A DNA stretch of 45,665 nucleotides from NCBI GenBank assembly GCA_036397975.1, contig DASWHW010000222.1, positions 1-45,665 of the forward strand. Direction: 5' to 3'. Position 1 is the stretch's first letter. Each line of letters opens with the position of its first letter. The notes beneath the pieces are model-generated. The model was not told where the DNA came from, did not search any database, and saw nothing but the letters and a program-made list of their open reading frames with translations. A program made the position numbers and the translations under genes. Positions 39,194-45,665 of the stretch are shown one piece after another. This stretch comes from SZUA-287 sp036397975. GTDB lineage: Bacteria > Bacteroidota > Ignavibacteria > UBA10030 > UBA6906.

Positions 39194-41200
39194 ATGTCGG
39201 TGCATCAGATTCTCTTCAGTCTTATTCTTGTTGGGTCTCTTGGTTTCTTCTCCTACAACGTGAAGAGGCTCATCGGGTATCTACGACTGGGAAAAAAGGA
39301 TGATCGGTTTGGCGAGATTGGGACAAGAATTGGAAAAGTGCTGAGTGTTGCAATCGGTCAGACAAAAATATTACGTGAACCGTTTGCCGGAATTCTTCAC
39401 GCACTCATCTTCTGGGGTTTCCTTGTTCTCCTCGCCGCTGTGCTTGAGTCCATCGGTGAAGGACTCATTCCAGGATTTTCTTTTTCCTTCCTGGGTCCAA
39501 TCCATACTCCGTTGATTTTCTTTGAAGATGTGTTTGGAGCATTTGTGGTGCTCGCAGTTGCCATTTCGCTTTTACGACGATTTTTTGCTCCTCCGAAGAG
39601 GTTGCAGGTGAGCGGCCATTCCAGGTGGGATGCAATTCTGATCCTTAGCCTCATCTTGCTGGTGATGGTGACAATGTTCGGACAGAATGCAACGCGTGCA
39701 ATTCTTTTGCCAGGAGAGGTTCACAGCCCGCGAATCTTCTCTGTTATGTTCGCGGGCTTCTTTGCTGGCATGGATTCCGGAACGGTGGATGGTTTGTACC
39801 ATTTTTTCTTCTGGGGACATATGATTATTGTCCTCGGATTCCTTAATTATTTGCCATATTCCAAGCACCTCCACGTAATTTCCTCCATCCCCAATGTCTT
39901 TTTCTCCGACCTGACGCCAAAAGGCGTCCTTCAACCCATCAACCTTGAAGATGAAACGCTCACAAAATTCGGCGCGACCGATATTGATGATCTGACCTGG
40001 AAGCAGCTACTGGACGGGTACACCTGCACGGAATGCGGCCGGTGTTCGGCCGCCTGTCCCGCAAATACCACCGGAAAGCTGCTTAGTCCGCGCAAGATCA
40101 TTATAGATGTTCGCGCTCGAACACTGGAAAAAGCTCCATTGCTGGCCGCTGGCTCAAATGGCGATCGTGAGGAAGTGCTCGGACATCAGCTCCTGGATAA
40201 TTTTATTTCCGAGCAGGAACTCTGGGCATGTACCACCTGTATGGCATGTGTTCAGGAATGCCCCGTCATGATCGAGCATGTCGATACAATTGTCGACCTC
40301 CGTCGTGGATTAGTACTGAATGAGTCACGCTTTCCCGAAGAACTGAAAACGACATTTTCCAATCTGGAACGGAACTTCACCCCATGGGGGTTCGGACACT
40401 CCACTCGCGCGGATTGGGCGGAAGGATTGGAGATTCCGCGCCTGGCGGATAGTCCGGATGCAGATGTATTGTTCTGGGTTGGATGTGCCGGTGCGTATGA
40501 CGCTCGATACCGCAAGGTGAGCCAGGCATTTGCCAGGTTAATGAAAATGGCGGGACTGAAGTTTGCCATTCTCGGGTCAGAAGAAAAATGCAATGGCGAT
40601 CCTGCGCGGCGTATGGGCAATGAGTATCTCGCTCAAATGCTCGTGAAGGACAATGTGGAGACACTCAACAAGTATAAAGTGAAGAAGATCGTCGTTACCT
40701 GCCCGCATTGTCTTCAATCGCTCGGGAAAGAATACGAACAGTTCGGCGGCCACTATGAGGTGGTTCATCACACAACATTATTGAAGGAACTGATCGATAC
40801 CGGTAAGCTGAAGCTGCATCCGGACAAGAAAGAAAAAATAACGTTTCATGATCCATGCTATCTTGGTCGTTACAACGATGAGTACGACGCTCCGCGGGAT
40901 ATCATCGGGATGGTTGCGCGCGAACAGACCGAGATGGCACGTTCGCGGAGCCGGAGCTTCTGTTGCGGGGCTGGTGGCGGTCGCATGTGGATGGAAGAGA
41001 GGGAAGGGAAGCGCGTGAACATCGAACGAACAGAAGAAGCCCTGGCCCTTTCGCCGGATGTCATCGGCACTGGATGCCCGTTCTGCATGACGATGATGAC
41101 GGACGGTGTCAAGGAAAAAGAAGCTGCCGAAAAGGTGCACGTGAAAGACATTGCAGAACTTGTTCTGGAGGCCGTGCAGGATGCAGAGTCATCTCTTTAA
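39194..41200 (+). CDS. Membrane iron-sulfur oxidoreductase (FadF/HdrD-type: NarI-like + 2x4Fe-4S + CCG domains)
   Basis: 668 residues with AAAGGAAG 8 bases before the ATG. About five membrane helices fill the first ~225 residues (NarI-like, with histidines in ILHALIFWG and GHMIIVLGF, HLHVI that may bind haem). Two 4Fe-4S motifs follow: CTECGRCSAACP (Cys278 onward) and CTTCMACVQECP. Then come two cysteine-rich CCG domains with WVGCAGAYD, KCNGD, CPHC, HDPCYLGR, FCCGAGGGRMW and GCPFC, as in heterodisulfide reductase subunit D. Proteins of this architecture pass electrons between soluble carriers such as electron-transfer flavoprotein and the quinone pool, as proposed for FadF in fatty-acid oxidation. 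No etf or acyl-CoA dehydrogenase gene is near, so the partner is unknown. Confidence 0.93.
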   Translation: MSVHQILFSLILVGSLGFFSYNVKRLIGYLRLGKKDDRFGEIGTRIGKVLSVAIGQTKILREPFAGILHALIFWGFLVLLAAVLESIGEGLIPGFSFSFLGPIHTPLIFFEDVFGAFVVLAVAISLLRRFFAPPKRLQVSGHSRWDAILILSLILLVMVTMFGQNATRAILLPGEVHSPRIFSVMFAGFFAGMDSGTVDGLYHFFFWGHMIIVLGFLNYLPYSKHLHVISSIPNVFFSDLTPKGVLQPINLEDETLTKFGATDIDDLTWKQLLDGYTCTECGRCSAACPANTTGKLLSPRKIIIDVRARTLEKAPLLAAGSNGDREEVLGHQLLDNFISEQELWACTTCMACVQECPVMIEHVDTIVDLRRGLVLNESRFPEELKTTFSNLERNFTPWGFGHSTRADWAEGLEIPRLADSPDADVLFWVGCAGAYDARYRKVSQAFARLMKMAGLKFAILGSEEKCNGDPARRMGNEYLAQMLVKDNVETLNKYKVKKIVVTCPHCLQSLGKEYEQFGGHYEVVHHTTLLKELIDTGKLKLHPDKKEKITFHDPCYLGRYNDEYDAPRDIIGMVAREQTEMARSRSRSFCCGAGGGRMWMEEREGKRVNIERTEEALALSPDVIGTGCPFCMTMMTDGVKEKEAAEKVHVKDIAELVLEAVQDAESSL

Positions 41201-41960
41201 GAAAGACACTACTATCACGACAAAGCTTTTGTTCGCCATCATCGCCGGGTTCTCCGCGGGTAGTACCATTCTGAGGCAGGATGATTCCGGTCCTTCCCGC
41301 GAACGGATGGTCTACATCGTCGGTTTTGTGAAGCCCGGTCCGCAATGGAGAGCCGACCGGAATGCCGGCCTGACAAAACTGCTGCAGGGTCATCAAAAGT
41401 ACCTGGAATGGTTGACCGAGAAGGAAAAAGTTGTTGCTGCGGGTACGGTGGAAAGCGATTCGCTTCGCGGAGTGGTGATCATGAAAGTGGATTCTTTGGA
41501 TGAGGCGAAGAAGCTTCTGGAGCGTGATCCGACAATTCAATCAGGACACTACAGGATTGAGTGGTTCTCCTGGTGGGGTCCTGCAGGATTGGGAGAAGAA
41601 TACCTGGCGCGAGTGAAATCGTTTCCCGATGCAGTTCCGGATACTGTCCACTATCAGCTGGCCATCTTGAGAAAAGGGGGCGGCACGACCGGCTCCACCG
41701 AACCGGATCCCGAATTTGTACAGCGCCAGCACAAGGCGTACGTGGCGAAGTTGTTCAAGGACGGAGATTTGGTTGCGATCGGTTCCTTTGCCTCCAGTAA
41801 AAAATTGATCGGATTGTTCGTCTTTAAAACGTCGCCGGAAAACGCGCGAATCCTTGTTGCCAATGATCCCTCCGTCAAAGCCGGACGCATCGCTGTCGAC
41901 CTTTTTTCCTGGAGTCTCCCCAAGGGTGTTCTTCCAACCCGACGATCCTCAAAGCAATAG
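41181..41960 (+). CDS. Exported tandem YCII-domain protein
   Basis: 259 residues from the ATG at 41181, which overlaps the end of the FadF-like gene by 20 bases; another in-frame start 30 bases upstream is possible. A hydrophobic segment (KLLFAIIAGFSAGSTIL) suggests export or a membrane anchor. Two YCII-like alpha+beta domains follow, about 45-125 (LLQGHQKYLEWLTEKEKVVAAGTV, EAKKLLERDPTIQSGHY) and about 150-240 (FVQRQHKAYVAKLFKDGDLVAIGSF, ARILVANDPSVKAGRI). Each keeps the His of the first helix (GHQKY, QHKAY) and the xDPxxxxG motif. YCII domains are usually cytoplasmic and single, with mostly unknown reactions, so an exported pair is unusual. Function unknown. Confidence 0.8.
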   Translation: MQSHLFKKDTTITTKLLFAIIAGFSAGSTILRQDDSGPSRERMVYIVGFVKPGPQWRADRNAGLTKLLQGHQKYLEWLTEKEKVVAAGTVESDSLRGVVIMKVDSLDEAKKLLERDPTIQSGHYRIEWFSWWGPAGLGEEYLARVKSFPDAVPDTVHYQLAILRKGGGTTGSTEPDPEFVQRQHKAYVAKLFKDGDLVAIGSFASSKKLIGLFVFKTSPENARILVANDPSVKAGRIAVDLFSWSLPKGVLPTRRSSKQ

Positions 41961-41989
41961 AAAGAGAAACTCACATTTACCACTGACGC

Positions 41990-44701
41990 ATGAAGAAGAC
42001 CCCTGAGCGCCCAGAACGCCCTGAACGATCGACCAACGAGCACAAGCGACTCGAAGAATCGAAGAAGCACGTCGCGACTTGGAAGCGCTGGGGTCCGTAT
42101 CTTACGGAGCGGCAATGGGGAACGGTTCGCGAGGACTATAGTGCCGGAGGGAACGCGTGGCAATATGTTTCGCACGATGCTGCGCGGAGTAAAGCGTATC
42201 GCTGGGGTGAAGAAGGTATTGCGGGTTTCTGCGACCAAGGCCAGCTCGTTTGCTTCTCCCTCGCTTTATGGAATGGATGTGATCCGTTCCTCAAGGAGCG
42301 CTTTTTTGGACTGACCGGTACCGAGGGAAATCATGGTGAAGATGTAAAAGAGTGTTACTACTACCTCGACTCCACGCCCACCCACTCGTACATGAAAATG
42401 TTGTACAAGTATCCCCAGAGAGAATTTCCTTACCGAAGCCTGCTCGAGGAAAATCAACGTCGCGGAAAAAACGAGCCCGAGTTCGAGTTGTTGGATACGG
42501 GGATTTTCAACGATGACAGGTACTTCGATGTTTTTGTCGAGTATGCGAAGGCGGATCCCGAGGATATCCTCATGCGCATTGTCGCGTGTAATCGGGGTCC
42601 TGATCCGGCGGAAATTCAAATTATCCCTGAAGTGTGGTTTCGGAATACCTGGACACAGGGAAACGATCCGTACAAACCGGAGATGCACCAGAGCCGGAAT
42701 GGCATGATTGAGGTCCACCATCGCGCGCTCGCGAAACGATGGCTCTATTATTCCGCGGGAGGGGAAGGTCTCTTTTGTGACAACGAAACGAACGGCAGAC
42801 GTCTCTATGGTCTTGATTCCCAGTCAAAATACTCAAAGGATGGGATTAACGATTTCATTGTCCAGAAAAATGAAAGGGCAATCAATCCCAAGCGTTCAGG
42901 GACGCGTGCAGGTATTCGTTATCGAATGACCATCCCCGCGAAGGGCCAGATGGTGGTTCAACTGCGATTCTCAGAAAAAGAACTTGAAAAGCCTTTTGCC
43001 GATTTCGAATCGGTGTTCACCAAACGGTTGGCCGAAGCTGATGAGTTCTATGAACACGTGCAACTGGAAATTGACGGTGGGGATGAGCGAAACATTCAAC
43101 GGCAAGCGTATGGAGGCATGCTCTGGACGAAGCAGTTTTACTACTACGACGTCACAGAGTGGCTCAAGGGAGACCCGGCATTTCCCTCTCCCCCCAGGGA
43201 ACGTCTCCATGGAAGAAACCACGAATGGATTCATCTCAACAACGCCGATATTATTTCCATGCCGGACAAATGGGAGTATCCATGGTACGCGGCGTGGGAT
43301 CTTGCTTTCCACTGCTTGCCTCTCGCGGTTGTCGATCCGGAGTTCGCAAAGCAGCAGCTTGTTCTTCTCACGCGTGAATGGTATATGCATCCCAACGGGC
43401 AGCTCCCGGCGTACGAGTGGTCCTTTAGTGACGTCAATCCTCCGGTGCATGCATGGGCTGCGTGGCGGGTCTATAAGATCGACATGAAGTTACACGGGAG
43501 TAAAGGGGATCGTGCGTTCCTCGAAAGGGTATTTCATAAGCTCCTCCTGAATTTTACCTGGTGGGTGAACCGCAAAGACGCAGAAGGGCACAATATTTTC
43601 CAGGGCGGTTTTCTCGGACTGGATAATATCGGTGTGTTTGATCGAAGTGCGAAGCTGCCCACGGGTGGTCATATCGAGCAGGCGGACGCAACGAGCTGGA
43701 TGGCGATGTATTCGCTAAACATGATGCGAATCGCGCTTGAACTGGCGGAAGAGAACCCCGTCTATCAGGATGTTGGTTCAAAGTTCTTCGAACATTTTCT
43801 CTACATCGCCGGAGCGACAGCGAATGTCGCGGGAGAAGGCATCAACTTGTGGGACAAAGAAGATGAGTTCTTCTACGACGTGCTTCATCTTCCACATGGC
43901 GAGCATATTCCATTGAAAGTCCGATCGATGGTTGGGCTGATTCCTCTCTTTGCAGTGGAGACACTCGACGCGGATCTGCTCGATCGGGTTCCGGAATTCA
44001 AAGAACGGCTCGAATGGTTTCTGAATTATCGCCCCGATCTCTCCAATCTGGTTTCTCGTTGGTATGAAGCGGGGCTCGGAGAACGCCGGCTGTTGTCACT
44101 TCTTCGCGGCAGCCGTATGAAGAGGCTATTGAAACGCATGTTGGACGAATCCGAGTTTCTTTCCGACTTCGGCGTGCGGGCACTTTCGAAGCATCATGAA
44201 CAACACCCGTATGAGTTTCATGCGAACGGTAATACCTTCTCTGTCAAGTACGTCCCTGGCGAATCCGATTCGGGGCTCTTCGGTGGCAATTCCAATTGGC
44301 GCGGACCGATCTGGTTTCCCATGAATTTCCTCATCATCGAGTCCTTGCAACGGTTTCACCACTACTATGGTGATGACTTCAAGATCGAATATCCTACAGG
44401 GTCGGGAAAGTTCATCACTATTCTTGAGGTTGCCGATGAACTGTCCCGTCGGCTGACACGGATTTTCCTTCGCGACGAAAATGGGCACCGGCCGGTCTTC
44501 GGAGGGTCCGACAAGCTGCAGAACGATCCGTATTTCCGTGACTACTTACTGTTTCATGAGTATTTTCACGGTGACTCGGGCAAGGGACTCGGTGCCTCGC
44601 ACCAGACCGGTTGGACCGGCCTCATCGCCAAGATTATCCAGCCCCGCGGGGGGAGAACGGCGACGATTCACCAGCGCCGCGACCAAACAATGATCTACTG
44701 A
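41990..44701 (+). CDS. GH63-type glucosidase (MGH1-like (alpha/alpha)6 domain)
   Basis: 903 residues, no signal peptide, so cytoplasmic. The N-terminus has a PERPERPERS tripeptide repeat, then TERQWGTVREDYSAGG, WGEEGIAGFCD and FLKERFFGLTGTEGNHGED, typical of the large bacterial glucosidase group related to family GH63 and MGH1. A beta-sandwich region (about 130-340) precedes the (alpha/alpha)6 toroid with EWIHLNNADIISMPDKWEYPWYAAWDLAF, LPAYEWSFSDVNPPVHAWA, DATSWMAMYSLNMM, and near the end GGNSNWRGPIWFPMNFLIIE and FHGDSGKGLGASHQTGWTG. I expect an alpha-glucosidase or glucosylglycerate-type hydrolase acting on internal sugars or solutes. The start is 29 bases after the YCII gene, and the stop overlaps the next start by one base. 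Confidence 0.88.
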   Translation: MKKTPERPERPERSTNEHKRLEESKKHVATWKRWGPYLTERQWGTVREDYSAGGNAWQYVSHDAARSKAYRWGEEGIAGFCDQGQLVCFSLALWNGCDPFLKERFFGLTGTEGNHGEDVKECYYYLDSTPTHSYMKMLYKYPQREFPYRSLLEENQRRGKNEPEFELLDTGIFNDDRYFDVFVEYAKADPEDILMRIVACNRGPDPAEIQIIPEVWFRNTWTQGNDPYKPEMHQSRNGMIEVHHRALAKRWLYYSAGGEGLFCDNETNGRRLYGLDSQSKYSKDGINDFIVQKNERAINPKRSGTRAGIRYRMTIPAKGQMVVQLRFSEKELEKPFADFESVFTKRLAEADEFYEHVQLEIDGGDERNIQRQAYGGMLWTKQFYYYDVTEWLKGDPAFPSPPRERLHGRNHEWIHLNNADIISMPDKWEYPWYAAWDLAFHCLPLAVVDPEFAKQQLVLLTREWYMHPNGQLPAYEWSFSDVNPPVHAWAAWRVYKIDMKLHGSKGDRAFLERVFHKLLLNFTWWVNRKDAEGHNIFQGGFLGLDNIGVFDRSAKLPTGGHIEQADATSWMAMYSLNMMRIALELAEENPVYQDVGSKFFEHFLYIAGATANVAGEGINLWDKEDEFFYDVLHLPHGEHIPLKVRSMVGLIPLFAVETLDADLLDRVPEFKERLEWFLNYRPDLSNLVSRWYEAGLGERRLLSLLRGSRMKRLLKRMLDESEFLSDFGVRALSKHHEQHPYEFHANGNTFSVKYVPGESDSGLFGGNSNWRGPIWFPMNFLIIESLQRFHHYYGDDFKIEYPTGSGKFITILEVADELSRRLTRIFLRDENGHRPVFGGSDKLQNDPYFRDYLLFHEYFHGDSGKGLGASHQTGWTGLIAKIIQPRGGRTATIHQRRDQTMIY

Positions 44702-45665
44702 TGGGCATGACTCCCGAAGAGCAAACTCTGCTCCACGTACTCGCCGTTCAATATCCTACTATTGACGCCGCCGTCGCCGAATCATCCGCGCTTCGCGCTT
44801 CGCTCTCCCTTCCGAAAGGCGTCGTCCATATTGTCAGCGACGTCCACGGCGATTATCGAAAATTGCGACATATCATTTCGAATGCCTCGGGAAGCCTGAG
44901 GCCGCTTGTCACGGAGTTGTTCAAAGACCGGCTCAATGAACAAAAGCTATGGGAATTCCTTGCCGTGCTCTATTATCCATACGAAGCGATGGACTACCTC
45001 GGCATCCGCACTGCCGATGAGAATCGACAGAAGGAATGGGTGAGAAACACTCTGCTGCAGCAGTTCGAGATTGTGCGGGCACTTGCGGAGACATACAGGC
45101 GCAGCTCCATCACCCGTCTCTTTCCTGCCGAGTACAGAGAGCTATTTGAAGAACTTCTCTCCAGCCAAAACGCCGGTCGGGACACGCAATACGTCTCGAC
45201 CATGATAGATGCGCTGACATCGTATGGTCGAGGACTTGAGGTCGTACGTGCGGCATCGCGTTTGGTGCGGAACCTGACAGTCGCGGAGTTGATTGTCGCT
45301 GGCGACCTTGGTGATCGCGGCCCTCGAATCGACCGAGTTATCGACTACCTGATGGTGCAGCCGCGCGTGTCATTCACCTGGGGCAATCATGATGCCTCGT
45401 GGATGGGGGCGTGTTTGGGGCATGAAGCGTTGATCTGCACCGTGTTGCGTCTATCCCTTCGCTACCGTCGCCTCTCGCAACTGGAGGAGGGATACGGCAT
45501 AACGATGGCGCCGCTGGAGCATCTTGCCCGGACAGTGTACGGCTCCGACCCCGCGGAGCGATTCCGTACGAAAGGATCGGGACTTCGCGACGATCTCCAG
45601 ATGGCGCGGATGCAAAAGGCCATTGCGATCATGCAGTTCAAGCTTGAGGCGCAGGTGATCAAACG
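44701..45665 (+). CDS. fbp: Fructose-1,6-bisphosphatase class III, N-terminal part (3' end outside window)
   Basis: The frame is open from the ATG at 44701 (its A is the last base of the preceding TGA) to the window end, giving 321 complete codons. The enzyme hydrolyses fructose 1,6-bisphosphate in gluconeogenesis. Class III members are calcineurin-type metallophosphatases of about 640-670 residues, so roughly half is visible. Motifs: HIVSDVHGDYRKLRHII near 46-62 (metal ligands Asp and His), then NASGSLRPL, AGDLGDRGPRIDRV (GDxxDRG motif), and FTWGNHDASWMG (GNHD). A second possible start is the ATG two codons on. Its coupling to the GH63-type gene suggests joint control of sugar release and gluconeogenesis (inference). 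Confidence 0.95.
   Translation, partial: MGMTPEEQTLLHVLAVQYPTIDAAVAESSALRASLSLPKGVVHIVSDVHGDYRKLRHIISNASGSLRPLVTELFKDRLNEQKLWEFLAVLYYPYEAMDYLGIRTADENRQKEWVRNTLLQQFEIVRALAETYRRSSITRLFPAEYRELFEELLSSQNAGRDTQYVSTMIDALTSYGRGLEVVRAASRLVRNLTVAELIVAGDLGDRGPRIDRVIDYLMVQPRVSFTWGNHDASWMGACLGHEALICTVLRLSLRYRRLSQLEEGYGITMAPLEHLARTVYGSDPAERFRTKGSGLRDDLQMARMQKAIAIMQFKLEAQVIK

Noticed and set aside
1..45665. Possible tRNA or rRNA genes, CRISPR arrays, insertion sequences or prophage
   Set aside because: No repeat arrays, transposase motifs, integrase motifs or tRNA-like folds were noticed; genes are housekeeping, envelope and transport functions packed as operons.

Overview
The window looks like a chromosomal segment from a Gram-negative bacterium of the Bacteroidota / Ignavibacteria-Chlorobi neighbourhood. 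Four things point there. One secreted protein ends in a type IX secretion C-terminal sorting domain with the NYPNPFNP signature. Several genes lack a Shine-Dalgarno sequence while others have a good one. The best promoters fit the Bacteroidota pattern TTG-N20-TAnnTT(TG) rather than the E. coli one. The gene content (ADP-heptose genes, TamB, Omp85-type barrel, SecDF, outer-membrane barrels) is that of a diderm. No mobile element, CRISPR array, tRNA or rRNA was seen. The genes are tightly packed, with no gene-free stretch longer than about 210 bases.

Layout. Bases 2-889 hold the end of a patatin-like phospholipase, convergent with a minus-strand block: purA followed by an orphan sensor kinase, and upstream of it secD-secF-STAS, closed by a clear terminator. 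At 6.7 kb back-to-back promoters separate secD from a plus-strand operon (PpiD-like foldase, small outer-membrane barrel, lysine-type methyltransferase, shikimate kinase). A further promoter at 11.1 kb starts an envelope operon: heptose-7-phosphate kinase, heptose-1-phosphate adenylyltransferase, TamB-like protein, RNase R, and a 1042-residue protein that combines a zinc-metallopeptidase-like domain, a TolB-like propeller and a BamA-type barrel. A perfect 10-bp hairpin terminator ends this operon at 22.8 kb.

From 22.8 to 28.8 kb a two-component system (minus) faces a four-gene TRAP transporter with a TatT lipoprotein (plus); their promoters are back to back. From 28.8 to 33.7 kb are three exported proteins on the minus strand (GHL10-type glycosidase, BNR-repeat protein with T9SS signal, DUF885 metallopeptidase-like lipoprotein). 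From 33.9 kb to the end everything is on the plus strand: radA, an MTA/SAH-deaminase-like amidohydrolase, rdgB, a DUF4905-like protein, a PhzF-family protein that lacks the usual catalytic glutamate, a FadF/HdrD-type membrane iron-sulfur oxidoreductase, an exported tandem YCII protein, a GH63-type glucosidase and the start of a class III fructose-1,6-bisphosphatase cut by the window edge.

The most interesting items are the peptidase-propeller-Omp85 fusion in the TamB operon (a candidate unusual outer-membrane assembly partner), the nine promoters with an identical 20-base spacer, the non-ATG start problem of RNase R, the altered active site of the PhzF-like protein, and the STAS gene attached to secDF. 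All functional calls rest on reading motifs by eye; no database search was run.
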